DNA of 64,000 nt, from the NCBI RefSeq assembly GCF_030433435.1, contig NZ_JANRHH010000041.1, positions 1 to 64,000 of the forward strand. The letters run 5' to 3'. The notes beneath the pieces were generated by a model that worked only from the letters and a program-made list of their open reading frames with translations, had not been told where the DNA came from and made no database searches. Shown here piece after piece: positions 19,079 to 29,673 of the stretch. How positions within the stretch are numbered: position 1 is the first letter of the stretch; every line of letters begins with the position of its first letter. The stretch comes from Polycladomyces subterraneus (GTDB lineage: Bacteria; Bacillota; Bacilli; Thermoactinomycetales; JIR-001). The translations under genes and the position numbers were made by a program.

Positions 19079-19945
19079 ATGAGAAGACGCAGAATGGCCT
19101 TTTACATCATGACCGTCCCTGCTTTTCTCCTCTTTTTCGCGTTTCACACATTTCCGGCTCTGCAAGGGATATATTACTCTCTTACGGACTGGAACGGCTA
19201 CCGACCCACCTATCATTTCATCGGTCTCAAAAATTACTGGCTGTTATTGAATGACGAGGACGTTCTGCATTCCTACCTTTTCACTTTCAAGTATGCGATC
19301 GTGGCTACCATTATCGTCAATGTGCTTAGTCTGCTGATCGCTTTGGGACTGAACGCGAAAATTCCGTTTCGCAACTTTTTCCGGGCGGTTTATTTTCTCC
19401 CCAATATCCTCAGCATCCTGATTGTTGGTTTCATCTTCAATTACCTTTTCGGTCAAGTAATTCCGGAGCTGGGGCAAAAATGGGGAATAAGCTTTCTCTC
19501 CTCCAATATTCTCGGGAACGAAAAATGGGCTTGGGTTGGTATCGTGATCGTGGGGGTATGGCAATCGATCGCGTTCAACACCATTTTGTATCTGGCCGGC
19601 CTACAGACGATCCCCGACGAGTTGTATGAGGCAGCGAGCTTGGACGGAGCAGGTAAATGGCGTCAGTTCCGGTTCATCACCTTTCCGCTGATCGCCCCGT
19701 TTTTCACCATCAATATGGTACTGGCGATGAAGAACAACCTCAACGTGTTCGATCACGTGATCGCCATGACCGGCGGAGGGCCGGGAAGGGCGACGGAATC
19801 GATCGCCGTGTTGATCTACCAGGGGGGATTCACGGGCGGGGAATTCTCATATCAATCGGCCAACGCGGTGATCTTTTTGCTGGTGATCGTGACGCTCACG
19901 TTCATTCAGTTAAAATTCCTGCAAAAACGGGAGATGGAGATGTAG
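19079..19945 (+). CDS. Sugar ABC transporter permease 1 (MalF-like)
   Basis: Inner-membrane permease of a CUT1-type importer, 288 residues, six hydrophobic segments. The EAA loop that contacts the ATPase reads ELYEAASLDGAGKWRQFRF, followed by ITFPLIAP. The ATG stands seven bases after GGAGGG; the longer open frame upstream overlaps the hairpin and is rejected. It is followed one base later by permease 2. Confidence 0.94.
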   Translation: MRRRRMAFYIMTVPAFLLFFAFHTFPALQGIYYSLTDWNGYRPTYHFIGLKNYWLLLNDEDVLHSYLFTFKYAIVATIIVNVLSLLIALGLNAKIPFRNFFRAVYFLPNILSILIVGFIFNYLFGQVIPELGQKWGISFLSSNILGNEKWAWVGIVIVGVWQSIAFNTILYLAGLQTIPDELYEAASLDGAGKWRQFRFITFPLIAPFFTINMVLAMKNNLNVFDHVIAMTGGGPGRATESIAVLIYQGGFTGGEFSYQSANAVIFLLVIVTLTFIQLKFLQKREMEM

Positions 19946-19946
19946 C

Positions 19947-20765
19947 ATGAAGAACCGAATCAACTGGACCGCTACTATTCTGATCGCACTCGGATCGTTG
20001 TTGATCTTGTTCCCGCTCTATATGGCTGTGGTGGTGGCGTTGAAAAATCCGGTGGAAATGGCCAGATCCATCCTCAGTCCACCCATCCACTGGCACTTGG
20101 AAAACTTCACAAGAGCCATCGCCATGACGGATTTCTTTCAGGCATTGGCCAACAGTGCGATGATCACAGTAATCGCCGTCACCTTTACGCTCCTGACCAA
20201 CTCGATGGTGGCTTATGCGATCGCCCGAAATCTGAACCGGCGCTTTTTCAAATTTCTCTACTACTACTTTATTAGTGCCATGTTCATCCCGTTTCCGCTG
20301 ATCATGCTACCCATCGTTAAAGAAACATCCGCCTTGGAGATGAATCATCCGTTGGGGCTCTCCCTTTTGTATATCGTTTATGGACTCTCTCTCAACATTT
20401 TTATCTACGTCGGATACATCCGCTCCATCCCGCGTGAGCTGGAAGAGGCGGCCATTATGGACGGCGCATCAACCTGGAGCGTGTTTTGGAAGGTAATTTT
20501 CCCCCTTTTGGCGCCGATCAATGCGACCGTGGGCATCCTGACCTGTTTGTGGACATGGAACGATTTCATGTTGCCGCTGATCGTGTTGAATGAGCCGGAA
20601 ATGGCCACATTGCCGTTGAAGCAGTACATTTTCCAAGGCCAGTTTAGCACCGATTATAATACGGCATTCGCTTCCTATCTGCTGGCTCTGTCCCCACTGG
20701 TGCTCATCTACCTGTTTGCCCAAAGATGGATTATCAACGGAGTGACCAAAGGAGCATTGAAATGA
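19947..20765 (+). CDS. Sugar ABC transporter permease 2 (MalG-like)
   Basis: Second CUT1 permease, 272 residues, with six hydrophobic segments and the EAA motif ELEEAAIMDGASTWSVFWKV. It starts one base after the permease 1 stop codon, using GGAGATGGAG inside that gene. No ATPase gene is present, as is common in Bacillota where a shared MsmX/UgpC-type ATPase serves many importers. Confidence 0.94.
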   Translation: MKNRINWTATILIALGSLLILFPLYMAVVVALKNPVEMARSILSPPIHWHLENFTRAIAMTDFFQALANSAMITVIAVTFTLLTNSMVAYAIARNLNRRFFKFLYYYFISAMFIPFPLIMLPIVKETSALEMNHPLGLSLLYIVYGLSLNIFIYVGYIRSIPRELEEAAIMDGASTWSVFWKVIFPLLAPINATVGILTCLWTWNDFMLPLIVLNEPEMATLPLKQYIFQGQFSTDYNTAFASYLLALSPLVLIYLFAQRWIINGVTKGALK

Positions 20766-20915
20766 GAGGTTAGCACTAGAAATGGTCGCGGGTCAATAGC
20801 CGTGGTGAGGAGCAGAAACTCCCCTTGCCAAAGGCTCTGGGAGTCCTTGAGAGGCTTTTTTCCAACGAGCGACCAGCAAACATGAGACAAGGCTAAGCTT
20901 TGTACATAGATTCTC

Positions 20916-20938
20916 AAGCCGGTTCATCCGGCTTTTTT
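20916..20938 (+). terminator. Terminator of the sugar importer operon
   Basis: AAGCCGG-TTCAT-CCGGCTT followed by TTTTTC, 150 bp after the last permease stop codon. Confidence 0.85.
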
Positions 20939-20940
20939 CA

Positions 20941-21351
20941 TTGCAGCCGAAACAAAAAAGCTACTCTAGATATAAACTCCCCTTTTCCGATCACGCCGAA
21001 AGGAGGGCGGTCGGGATACAAAAGCAATCGATCCGCCTGCATACGTCGACAGCGATCTTTGTTTGCACGGTTGTGATTGCGTCCCTCACCGTCACAGGGA
21101 TGCTTATCACCGAGGAAATTGCCCACCAAACGCAGAACCACCTTGCCGCTAAAGCGATGAACATCGCGCTGATAGTGGCCCGTTTGGAGATGGTGATCGA
21201 AGCGTTGGAAGGAAAACGGGACGAAGCGGGGATCCAACAGAAAAAACCCAGTATAAAGCTAGGTAAACATCCACAATATGGTGTCCAATCCATTACCATT
21301 GTAACTCACATAAAGGAAACGAACGCCATCAGGGGAAGCAAAACAAATTGA
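20941..21351 (+). pseudogene. Truncated CitA/DcuS-type sensor kinase
   Basis: The open frame (up to 136 codons) contains RLHTSTAIFVCTVVIASLTV, a first transmembrane helix, then QNHLAAKAMNIALIVARLEMVIEAL, which resembles the start of the extracytoplasmic PAS domain of citrate/C4-dicarboxylate sensor kinases. It breaks off after about 90 recognisable residues; the second transmembrane helix, cytosolic PAS and kinase domains are absent and there is no ribosome-binding site. It sits directly upstream of the lactate permease, where such a sensor would be expected. A ~45-bp part (21,257-21,305) has a diverged copy near 62,150. Confidence 0.5.
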
Positions 21352-21781
21352 TTGCGAAGGAAGATGAAGCAGAAGGGACTAGGTTTTTTGAAAAGAGGGA
21401 TCCGGTATTCACGGCAGGTGAAAACCGCCGCAAGCTCATAGCTTGTCGGACAGTTTTCCGTACATCATAGTCCTTACAGTTCCACCGCCAGTTGCTGACC
21501 AGTCAAGGTTGTCATCCCCCCAAATAATGACCTGAAAGCCGGTTGATCTACTTCAACCAGCCCCGGCATCAAATTTCCGAACCGTCCGTCCCGCTACGGA
21601 CGAACTACACCCACGAGACGGTGATGCACGATAGCTTTCAAAATGCTACTTCTCGGCTATTTGTACGGATGTTCGGAAGGTATTTTTCCATATATATCGA
21701 ATTATTTTAATTAATAATTTATTCATTCACTCCAATACTCAGTCTGTAGTCTAATTTCTACTTCAATAACCAGACCTCTTT
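21352..21781. other. Decayed intergenic region
   Basis: No intact gene. On the minus strand an open stretch of about 37 codons ends with ...LTGQQLAVEL and has protein-like composition (FGNLMPGLVEVDQPAF precedes), but it lacks a start and is flanked by stops. I do not recognise it. It could be debris of whatever replaced the rest of the sensor kinase locus. The last 100 bases are AT-rich and should hold the promoter of the permease. Confidence 0.35.
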
Positions 21782-21795
21782 TGTAAGCGCTAACA
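21782..21795. promoter_or_regulatory. cre site (CcpA) upstream of lactate permease
   Basis: TGTAAGCGCTAACA matches the catabolite-responsive consensus TGWAANCGNTNWCA at every defined position. It lies 22 bp before the ATG, downstream of any plausible promoter, the position for roadblock repression by CcpA when glucose is present. Confidence 0.85.
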
Positions 21796-21816
21796 AAAAA
21801 CAGGGAGGGAAGAAAG

Positions 21817-23463
21817 ATGTGGCATCAAATTTATAACCCGTTGGCTGGAAGTGTTTGGATGTCAACATTAGCAGCAGGTTTACCGATTCTTTACTTTTTT
21901 TGGGCGCTCGCATTCCGGCGAACCAAAGGGCATATCGCTGGCCTGATTACCGTTGTCTTGGCTCTTCTCATATCGGTGTTGGTTTACAAAATGCCTGTAA
22001 AAATGTCGGTGCTTTCTTTTGTTTATGGTGGAGCGGTTGGATTATTTCCCATCGGATGGATAATTGTTACCGCTGTTTTTTTATATAAAATAACGGTCAA
22101 AACAGGGAAATTTGACATTATTCGCGCATCGGTCACCAACCTGACCGATGACCATCGCCTGCAAGCCCTCTTGATCGCCTTTTGTTTTGGCGCTTTTTTG
22201 GAAGGTTGCGCTGGGTTTGGCACACCTGTTGTAATTACGGCCGCTCTTTTGGCCGGGTTAGGGTTCCGTCCCTTATATGCCGCTGGAATATGCCTCATAG
22301 CCAATACAGCGCCTGTCGCATTCGGAGCCATCGGGATTCCGATTACCGTGGCTGGCACTATCTCCGGTTTGGACCCGTTTAAAATCAGCCAAATGGTCGG
22401 GCGCCAATTGCCGCTTTTGTCGATATTTGTTCCGTTCTGGCTCGTGTTCGTCATGTGCGGGTGGAAAAAGACGCGGGAGGTTATGCCGGCCATTTTCGTG
22501 ACTGGTGGTACATTTGCCATCGTCCAATTTCTCTCTTCCAACTTTCTCGGCCCTGAACTGCCGGATATCCTCTCTTCTTTGATCTGCCTGCTCGTTTTGT
22601 CTTTCTTTTTGCGCATATGGAAGCCAAAACAAACATTCCGCTTTGATTCCATAACGAATCAAACAAAAGCCACTGCAACGGAAGTAGCCGCTGCAACGGA
22701 AGTATATTCAACCGGACAAATTTTACTCGCTTGGTCCCCTTTTATTTTACTGACCGGATTTATCGTGTTGTGGAGCATTCCCGCGGTGAAGAACTTCCTT
22801 AATCAATGGACATTCAAATGGAGCGTACCCGTCCTTCATCAAATGGTGCTAAAAATGCCCCCGATCGTAACCAAACCGACCCCGTATGATGCCGTATTTA
22901 CCTTTGATTGGTTGGCTGCTGTCGGGACTGCCATCTTAATCGCTTCCTTTTTCAGCATGTTTCTGGTCGGTATGCGGTTTAAGACATGGCTTTATACTTT
23001 TGGGGAAACCTTGGTCGAACTGCGTTATCCTCTTCTTACGATTTTCTCTGTGCTGGGATTGGCTTATATCTTTAATTACTCGGGGATGAGCGCTACCCTG
23101 GGGCTCGCTCTGGCCAAAACCGGTGTCTTATTTCCCTTTTTCGCACCCGTCCTCGGGTGGCTGGGTGTTTTTCTCAGCGGAAGCGACACCTCTTCCAATG
23201 CCTTGTTCGGAAACTTACAAAAGATCACCGCAAATCAGATTGGGATCAATCCGGTACTCACAGTTGCCGCTAACTCCTCCGGCGGTGTGACCGGGAAAAT
23301 GATCTCCCCCCAGTCAATCGCCGTTGCGACCGCCTCGACCGGTTTGGTCGGAAAAGAGAGCGATTTATTCCGGTTTACGATCAAACACAGCCTCTTTCTC
23401 GTGTTGATCATCTGTGCGATCACTCTTCTACAAGCCTATGTTTTGAAATGGATGATCCCTTAA
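21817..23463 (+). CDS. lctP: L-lactate/glycolate permease (LctP family)
   Basis: Proton-coupled 2-hydroxy-monocarboxylate permease of 548 residues with 12 or more hydrophobic segments. Family landmarks include FCFGAFLEGCAGFGTPVVIT (about residue 125), TISGLDPFKISQMVGRQLPL and the C-terminal GWLGVFLSGSDTSSNALFGN. The family transports lactate and glycolate (LldP, GlcA). The start has GGGAGGG nine bases upstream. It converges on an operon for glycolate oxidase, malate synthase and malic enzyme, so glycolate is as likely a substrate as lactate. Probably repressed by CcpA through the adjacent cre site. Confidence 0.94.
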   Translation: MWHQIYNPLAGSVWMSTLAAGLPILYFFWALAFRRTKGHIAGLITVVLALLISVLVYKMPVKMSVLSFVYGGAVGLFPIGWIIVTAVFLYKITVKTGKFDIIRASVTNLTDDHRLQALLIAFCFGAFLEGCAGFGTPVVITAALLAGLGFRPLYAAGICLIANTAPVAFGAIGIPITVAGTISGLDPFKISQMVGRQLPLLSIFVPFWLVFVMCGWKKTREVMPAIFVTGGTFAIVQFLSSNFLGPELPDILSSLICLLVLSFFLRIWKPKQTFRFDSITNQTKATATEVAAATEVYSTGQILLAWSPFILLTGFIVLWSIPAVKNFLNQWTFKWSVPVLHQMVLKMPPIVTKPTPYDAVFTFDWLAAVGTAILIASFFSMFLVGMRFKTWLYTFGETLVELRYPLLTIFSVLGLAYIFNYSGMSATLGLALAKTGVLFPFFAPVLGWLGVFLSGSDTSSNALFGNLQKITANQIGINPVLTVAANSSGGVTGKMISPQSIAVATASTGLVGKESDLFRFTIKHSLFLVLIICAITLLQAYVLKWMIP

Positions 23464-23494
23464 ATAGAAAATCAGGCCAATCTATTTGTGGGCA

Positions 23495-23527
23495 GGCTGT
23501 TGACAAAGAAGGTCAACAGCCTTTTTT
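23495..23527 (+). terminator. Terminator of lctP
   Basis: GGCTGTTGAC and GTCAACAGCC form a perfect 10-bp stem with a 7-nt loop, followed by TTTTTTG. Confidence 0.95.
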
Positions 23528-23571
23528 GTTGAACAAGGGTAAAAACATATTGGAGGAATAATTCAAAAATA

Positions 23572-23622
23572 CAACCCCCAGCTCCTTTTCTAGGAAAAGG
23601 GTGGAGGTTTGTTATCAATCTC
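23572..23622 (-). terminator. Terminator-like hairpin after malic enzyme gene
   Basis: On the minus strand AACCTCCACCCTTTTC pairs imperfectly with GAAAAGGAGCTGGGGGTT, followed by GTATTTTTG, 33 bp past the malic enzyme stop codon. It would end the glycolate operon. Confidence 0.6.
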
Positions 23623-23654
23623 CCCACTCTTTTGATCGAGTGAGTTTCTTTGCT

Positions 23655-25130
23655 TCATAAAGAAAAATTAAACGCATTTTCATTTGCAAGGCTTCTTTTA
23701 TTCATTTCTTTTTGTGTGTTGCGACGATCCCGCTGGGCTACTCCCGATCGATACGCGGCTTCGATCACAGCTTCTCTTACCTTTTCTACCACACGACTGT
23801 TAAATACACTTGGAATAATATACTGTTCGCTCAGTTCCTCATCCGAAACGACGGAAGCAATCGCTTGGGCGGCGGCCAATTTCATTTCTTCCGTGATTTT
23901 TGAAGCGCGGCAATCGAGCGCTCCGCGAAAAATTCCGGGGAAACACAACACATTATTAATCTGGTTGGGGTAATCAGATCGCCCTGTTGCCATCACGCGA
24001 ACATACGGTTCTGCTTGATCAGGAGCAATTTCCGGAACCGGATTGGCCATTGCAAAGACAATTGGATCAGGAGCCATATTTTGAATGTCTTCTACTTTCA
24101 ATACACCGGGCCCGGAAACCCCGATAAAAATATCCGCTCCCTTAATCACTTGAGATAGAGAACCTTCTAACTGATTTGGATTGGTGTTGGCCGCATACCA
24201 ATTCCAAAAAGGATTTTCGTATGCTCGCTTCGCCACAATGGCCCCTTCCCGATCCACACCGATCACGTCCCGAACACCGGCTGCCAATAACATCTTGGTA
24301 CAGGCAATCCCCGCCGCACCGATGCCACAAACCACCACTTTGCAATCTGCCAAGTTTTTTCCGACCAATTTTACAGCATTAATTATCCCGGCTAAAGCAA
24401 CGACCGCCGTTCCGTGTTGATCATCATGAAAAACGGGGATGTCGAGTTCTTGTGCAAGCCGCTCTTCGATTTCAAAACATTTTGGGGAAGAGATGTCCTC
24501 CAGATTAATCCCGCCAAACGTCGGGGCAATCGCCTTAACAATCTTGATGATTTCTTCTGCATCCTGCGTTGCCAGACAAATCGGGAATGCGTCCACCCCG
24601 GCCAGCTGTTTAAACAGCATCGCCTTACCTTCCATTACCGGCATGGCCGCTTCCGGTCCGATGTTTCCCAATCCCAAAACTGCAGAACCATCGGAGACAA
24701 CCGCAACCGTATTTCGTTTGATCGTGAGAGAATGAGCCCGCGAAGGTTTTTCTTGAATCGCTTTGCAGACCCGTGCTACTTCAGGGGTATATACACGGGA
24801 CAAATCATCGCGGTTTTTAATCGGCATTTTAGGCGCCGTCTCAATTTTCCCGCCCAAGTGCATCAAAAAGGTGCGATCCGAGACGTTGACTACGTGAACG
24901 CCAGAAATCCCCTTCACCATTGCCACCAATCGCTCACCCAAACCGTAGTCTGTAATATTTACGGTAATATCGCGAATCGTAGACGTTTTTCCCTCTTGAA
25001 TCACGTCGATGGCAATGATATCCCCGCCTGCATCACTGATGATTGAGGCGATTTTCCCGAACGATACTAATTCCTTATCCAGTTTTAACCGCATAATGAT
25101 ACTCATATTGGCTCCCATGGAAATGCTCAT
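23655..25130 (-). CDS. NAD-dependent malic enzyme with ACT domain
   Basis: Decarboxylates malate to pyruvate. The 491-residue protein has an N-terminal ACT domain (residues 1-85, VSFGKIASIISDAGGDIIAI) followed by the catalytic part: SDGSAVLGLGNIGPEAAMPV, the metal and substrate region FHDDQHGTAVV, and a Rossmann segment VVVCGIGAAGIACTKML. The upstream extension of the frame lacks a ribosome-binding site; this ATG follows GAGG by eight bases. It is the last gene of the glycolate operon, 104 bp after malate synthase. There it would return malate to pyruvate and close a dicarboxylic acid cycle. The ACT domain suggests allosteric control by an unidentified ligand. Confidence 0.95.
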   Translation of the reverse strand: MSISMGANMSIIMRLKLDKELVSFGKIASIISDAGGDIIAIDVIQEGKTSTIRDITVNITDYGLGERLVAMVKGISGVHVVNVSDRTFLMHLGGKIETAPKMPIKNRDDLSRVYTPEVARVCKAIQEKPSRAHSLTIKRNTVAVVSDGSAVLGLGNIGPEAAMPVMEGKAMLFKQLAGVDAFPICLATQDAEEIIKIVKAIAPTFGGINLEDISSPKCFEIEERLAQELDIPVFHDDQHGTAVVALAGIINAVKLVGKNLADCKVVVCGIGAAGIACTKMLLAAGVRDVIGVDREGAIVAKRAYENPFWNWYAANTNPNQLEGSLSQVIKGADIFIGVSGPGVLKVEDIQNMAPDPIVFAMANPVPEIAPDQAEPYVRVMATGRSDYPNQINNVLCFPGIFRGALDCRASKITEEMKLAAAQAIASVVSDEELSEQYIIPSVFNSRVVEKVREAVIEAAYRSGVAQRDRRNTQKEMNKRSLANENAFNFSL

Positions 25131-25234
25131 CTTCAACGCCTCTTTTCGCTTTATCACTATGCCCTTGAAAGGGATTGACCCTATGTGAGTCCATTCCACA
25201 CAGGGCCAAAAAACATGGATTATTTTTAAGACTT

Positions 25235-26842
25235 CTATACGATGCGATCATATCCCGGCAAGGTGAGAAAATCGATAAAACGGTCGCTTTTGATTAAGTC
25301 AATCAACAATTCACGCGCTTCGGCATATTTTGAATCGGCGAAGCGACTTTCGCCGAGGCGTCCCTTGATTTTCGATAGCTCTTCTTCCAAGACTTGTTCA
25401 AATAGCGAAAAGGTGATTTTACGCCCGTCCTCGAGTATTCCTTTGGGATGACGAATCCATTGCCAAACCTGGGCCCTCGAAATTTCTGCCGTCGCTGCAT
25501 CCTCCATCAAGTTGTCAATCGCCACTGCTCCGTTTCCGCGCAGCCACTCTTCAATATATTGCAACCCTACGCGGATATTTGTTCTCAGCCCCGCTTCGGT
25601 AATGGTTCCTTCCGGTACGCGCAATAAATCCTCCGCCGTAACCTCAACATCATCCCGCAACCGATCCAATTGGTTGGGAGTTGGCATCTTTTCGTCAAAT
25701 ACGGCTTTGGCCACCGGAACCAACCCAGGATGCGCGACCCATGTCCCGTCATGTCCGTCCAGCACTTCCCGCTCTTTATCCTCTTTTACCTTGCTCAAGG
25801 CCTCTCTGTTTGCCTCCGGATCATTTTTGATCGGGATTTGTGCCGCCATCCCACCGATAGCATGGACACCGCGTTTATGGCAGGTTTTGATCGTCAACAA
25901 GGTGTAAGCCCTCATCATCGGCACGGTCATGGTCACCTGTTGCCGGTCCGGGAGGATCACATCAGGCTGATTGCGCAACACTTTCAAATAACTGAAAATA
26001 TAATCCCAGCGGCCGCAGTTTAAGCCGGCAGAGTGATTCCGAAGTTCGTACAGGATTTCTTCCATTTCAAACGCCGCTAGAATTGTTTCGATCAATACTG
26101 TCGCTTTGATCGTTCCTTGTGGAATCCCCAAGGCATCTTGGGCATAAACAAATACGTCATTCCACAGTCGCGCTTCCAAGTGACTTTCTAATTTCGGAAG
26201 GTAAAAATAAGGCCCCGATCCATTCTCCAGCAAGGTACGGGCATTGTGGAAAAAGTACAAACCGAAATCGAACAGCCCACCCGGAACCGGTTTTCCGTCT
26301 ACCCTGAAGTGTTTTTCATCCAAATGCCAACCGCGCGGACGAACGACAAGAGTGGCGATTTTCTCATTCAAAGCATACTTTTTCCCTTCCGGGGAAGTAA
26401 AATCGATCTCCCGCCTGATCGCTTTTTTTAAGTTTACTTGTCCACCCACCGTATTCTCCCATGTCGGGGAATTGGCATCCTCAAAATCGGCCATAAACAC
26501 ACATGCTCCCGAGTTAAGAGCATTGATCACCATTTTGCGGTTGCCGGCAGGCCCGGTAATTTCCACCCGCCGATCTTGCAAATCTTCAGGAACGGGGGCG
26601 ATTTTCCAGTCAGCCTGCCGAATGGAAGCCGTTTCGGGCAGGAAATCCGGCAATTTCCCCGAATCGATGGCTTTCTGCCGCTCTACGCGCTTTTGCAATA
26701 AAGCGTCACGGGAAGCGGAGAATTTACGGGCCAAGCCCGCAATGAAATCAAGTGCCTCATTCGTCAAAATCTCTTCAAACTCCGGATAAATCGGCGCAGT
26801 CACTTCGACTCCCTTTAGATTTATTCTCGTATCCATCTCCAT
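25235..26842 (-). CDS. aceB: Malate synthase A
   Basis: Condenses glyoxylate with acetyl-CoA to malate. The 535 residues match isoform A; visible landmarks are [32 protein letters not shown] with the catalytic Arg, [12 protein letters not shown] and [15 protein letters not shown]. The ATG chosen lies after GGGAGAGGAG; an ATG two codons on is equally possible. It begins 23 bp after the glcFD stop. No isocitrate lyase is linked, so the glyoxylate here comes from glycolate oxidation rather than from the glyoxylate bypass. Confidence 0.97.
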   Translation of the reverse strand: MEMDTRINLKGVEVTAPIYPEFEEILTNEALDFIAGLARKFSASRDALLQKRVERQKAIDSGKLPDFLPETASIRQADWKIAPVPEDLQDRRVEITGPAGNRKMVINALNSGACVFMADFEDANSPTWENTVGGQVNLKKAIRREIDFTSPEGKKYALNEKIATLVVRPRGWHLDEKHFRVDGKPVPGGLFDFGLYFFHNARTLLENGSGPYFYLPKLESHLEARLWNDVFVYAQDALGIPQGTIKATVLIETILAAFEMEEILYELRNHSAGLNCGRWDYIFSYLKVLRNQPDVILPDRQQVTMTVPMMRAYTLLTIKTCHKRGVHAIGGMAAQIPIKNDPEANREALSKVKEDKEREVLDGHDGTWVAHPGLVPVAKAVFDEKMPTPNQLDRLRDDVEVTAEDLLRVPEGTITEAGLRTNIRVGLQYIEEWLRGNGAVAIDNLMEDAATAEISRAQVWQWIRHPKGILEDGRKITFSLFEQVLEEELSKIKGRLGESRFADSKYAEARELLIDLIKSDRFIDFLTLPGYDRIV

Positions 26843-26865
26843 TCCATCTCCTCTCCCATTTCTGT

Positions 26866-29670
26866 TCAATAAAGAGCATCCAAAGCTTTTTCGGTATCGA
26901 TTCCTTTAGGCTGCCTCTTCATCTCGGCACAACGGGCTGGGGAAGGGAATATTTTGCCTGGATTACATAGATTTCTCGGATTAAATACCTCCCGTATCGC
27001 TGTTTGGACGGCAATCTCCTTCTCAGAAAACAAATACCGCATTTCCTCTCTCTTTTCCAAACCAACACCATGTTCTCCGGTGATACTGCCACCAACCTCG
27101 GCACACACTTGCAAAATCTCTGATCCCGCTTGTACGGCTCGTTCTTCTTCCCCGGGGATTCGTGCATCAAACATAATCAGGGGATGCAGGTTTCCATCGC
27201 CGGCGTGAAACACATTGGCAATTCGCACTCCTTTTTCGTGGCTGATTTTTTCGATCCGGGACAGAACTTCCGGCAAGCGGCTGCGGGGAATCACGCCATC
27301 TTGCACGAGATAATCCGGCGAGATGGTTCCGACCGCGCCAAAAGCGGTTTTGCGGTTATTCCACCAACTTTTTCTTTCTTCCTCCGAGGAGGCAGCTCGC
27401 ACTTCTCGCACCCCGTGTTTACGGCACACTTCTACAATGCGTTCAATCTGTTCATCCAATCCCTCGGTTATACCGTCCACCTCAATCAATAAAACAGCGC
27501 CCAGATCACGCGGATACCCTACCGGGAACGTTCCTTTTTCAACTGCTTCAATCGCCAGATTGTCCATCATCTCCAAAGCCGCCGGTAAAATCCCCGCTGC
27601 GATAATGTCGGAAACCGCTTCACTCGCCTCGCTCACTTCATCAAACATTGCGAGAACAGTGCGAACCCCTTCCGGTTTTTTTTCAAGGCGGACCGTGATT
27701 TCCGTAACAATGCCCATAGTCCCTTCCGATCCGACCACCAATCCGACCAAATCATAGCCGGGCTCATCCGGAAGTCCACCGAGTTGAACGATTTGCCCGT
27801 CGGGTAAAACCATCGTCAAACCGAGTACATGGTTTGTGGTAACACCATATTTGAGACAATGGGCTCCACCGGCATTTTCACCGACATTTCCCCCGATCGT
27901 ACATGCCTGTTGACTCGACGGATCCGGTGCATAATAGTAACCGCGGTCGGCGACGGCCTCAGTTAAATGCAGATTGATATACCCCGGTTGCACCACAGCC
28001 CGCCTATTCAGAAGGTCGACCTGCAAAAGGCGATTCATCCTCGCCAAACTGATGATCACTTCCCCTCCCGTCGGAGTAGCTCCGCCGCTCAAGCCGGTTC
28101 CGGCCCCGCGCGGGATAAAAGGAATTCCCCGTTTCGAGAGCAAGCGAACAACCTCAGCTGTCTCTTCTGTACTCCTGGGAAAAACGACCGCACGCGGAAC
28201 CACCTTTTTCAGCGTATAGGCGTCACATTCATAGGCCAGTAAATCTTCATGGCGGTAAAGGACCGCGTCGTTCCCGACACAGCGCTTGAGAGCAGCAATC
28301 AGTTCTTGATTTTGGTCGTCATCTTTTGTGCCATCCGTCTTCGGCTCGCTCTCCTCCCCGCGCCGGTAAGCCTCGTCCAACAATTCAATCGTATGCACGA
28401 CCCGTTCCCGTCCGCCACGCTGATGAACTCCCATCGCGATCTGCAGCATGCAACCAGGATTTCCCATCACGATCCTATCCACTTCTTGCGGAACGTCATC
28501 CATTTTTCGCTTGAGCAGACGGCCCGCCATATCCGGATAAGTCAGGTTATAAATCCCGGCACTCCCGCAGCAGCGATCCGCGTGGGGCATTTCGACCAAA
28601 GTAAGCCCGGGGATTTGTTTAAGCAGTTCACGCGGCTGGTTTCTCACTTTTTGTCCGTGAACCAAATGACACGCTTCGTGATAGGTGACTGTTTCTTGAA
28701 CCCTTCCCGTTGGCGGTTTAAAGCCGATTTCACATAAGAAAGCGGATACGTCTTGAACCTTCCTGACAAATTCCTTTGCCTTATCTTTGTAATCCGGATC
28801 GTACCTAAGAAGTTCTTCGTATTCCTTCATCGCTGACCCGCATCCGGCCGCATTAACAATGATTCGATCAACATCCGCTTGCAAAAACGCGTCAATATTT
28901 TGTTTGGCTAATTTCTTCGCTGTCTCCCGGTCCCCGGCATGCACTTGCAGGGCACCGCAACAAACCTGTCCCCGCGGCACCACCACCTCAGATCCGTTAC
29001 GGCTTAGCACCCGCACCGTCGCCTCATTAATCCCGGCGTATAAAACATCCATCACACACCCTGTCAAGATGGCAACACGATAACGCTTTTCCCCAAGCGC
29101 GGGGGTTACTTCAGCCAGAGTCTGCCGGGAAAATTTAGCCGGGATCTGCGGCAGGACGGCCTCCATATCCCGAATGTGCGCAGGGAATAGACGAAGAATC
29201 CCAATTTTTCGAGCCAAAACCTGAAGACCTGATCGTTGGTAAAATCTCAGCAATCGGCCCAACCAATGCAGGCGTGCGGGATGGGGAAACAAATGCCTTA
29301 AAAAGAATCGGTTGATCATTCCCCTAAGTCCTTTGGGAGGCATTACCTGAAAAAGTTGGCCGCGCGCTTCTTCAATCAAGGCTCCGACCTCTACCCCTGA
29401 TGGACAAGCGGTTTCGCACGCACGGCAATCCAAACACTGAAAAACCGGGTCATATAAACCTTCGTTTAACTTTAGCCGCCCTTCACCCACCGCTTTGATC
29501 AAATGAACGCGGCCGCGTGGGGAATGAGCTTCCAATTTCTCTTCCTGATAGGTGGGGCACGCGTCCAAACACATTCCGCAATGAATGCATTTCGACCACT
29601 TATCCGGGTCAGGCGGATCGGCAAACGGATATCCCGTTAATGGTTTCGTTTCCTTTATCGTTTCAGGCAT
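26866..29670 (-). CDS. Fused glycolate oxidase iron-sulfur and FAD subunits (GlcF-GlcD)
   Basis: One 934-residue polypeptide joins two subunits that are normally separate. Residues 1 to about 440 are GlcF-like: two 4Fe-4S motifs ([12 protein letters not shown] near residue 28, [12 protein letters not shown] near 79) and two CCG-type cysteine clusters ([14 protein letters not shown] and [13 protein letters not shown]). A polar linker ([17 protein letters not shown]) leads into a GlcD-like FAD dehydrogenase: [19 protein letters not shown] for FAD binding, [32 protein letters not shown] and the C-terminal [14 protein letters not shown]. The whole frame is uninterrupted. It follows glcE by 3 bp and precedes aceB. 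Glycolate is the favoured substrate because of aceB; D-lactate is the alternative. Confidence 0.93.
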   Translation of the reverse strand: MPETIKETKPLTGYPFADPPDPDKWSKCIHCGMCLDACPTYQEEKLEAHSPRGRVHLIKAVGEGRLKLNEGLYDPVFQCLDCRACETACPSGVEVGALIEEARGQLFQVMPPKGLRGMINRFFLRHLFPHPARLHWLGRLLRFYQRSGLQVLARKIGILRLFPAHIRDMEAVLPQIPAKFSRQTLAEVTPALGEKRYRVAILTGCVMDVLYAGINEATVRVLSRNGSEVVVPRGQVCCGALQVHAGDRETAKKLAKQNIDAFLQADVDRIIVNAAGCGSAMKEYEELLRYDPDYKDKAKEFVRKVQDVSAFLCEIGFKPPTGRVQETVTYHEACHLVHGQKVRNQPRELLKQIPGLTLVEMPHADRCCGSAGIYNLTYPDMAGRLLKRKMDDVPQEVDRIVMGNPGCMLQIAMGVHQRGGRERVVHTIELLDEAYRRGEESEPKTDGTKDDDQNQELIAALKRCVGNDAVLYRHEDLLAYECDAYTLKKVVPRAVVFPRSTEETAEVVRLLSKRGIPFIPRGAGTGLSGGATPTGGEVIISLARMNRLLQVDLLNRRAVVQPGYINLHLTEAVADRGYYYAPDPSSQQACTIGGNVGENAGGAHCLKYGVTTNHVLGLTMVLPDGQIVQLGGLPDEPGYDLVGLVVGSEGTMGIVTEITVRLEKKPEGVRTVLAMFDEVSEASEAVSDIIAAGILPAALEMMDNLAIEAVEKGTFPVGYPRDLGAVLLIEVDGITEGLDEQIERIVEVCRKHGVREVRAASSEEERKSWWNNRKTAFGAVGTISPDYLVQDGVIPRSRLPEVLSRIEKISHEKGVRIANVFHAGDGNLHPLIMFDARIPGEEERAVQAGSEILQVCAEVGGSITGEHGVGLEKREEMRYLFSEKEIAVQTAIREVFNPRNLCNPGKIFPSPARCAEMKRQPKGIDTEKALDALY

Positions 29671-29673
29671 ATC

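Noticed and set aside
21541-21610. Possible group II intron domain V near the CGAACCGTCCGTCC/GGACGA pairing
   Set aside because: The paired segment lacks the AGAGCCG...CGGTTCT catalytic pattern of domain V and no intron protein is present.
22023-22652. 209-codon minus-strand frame within lctP
   Set aside because: Antisense to a clearly conserved permease; composition is that of a reversed membrane protein.
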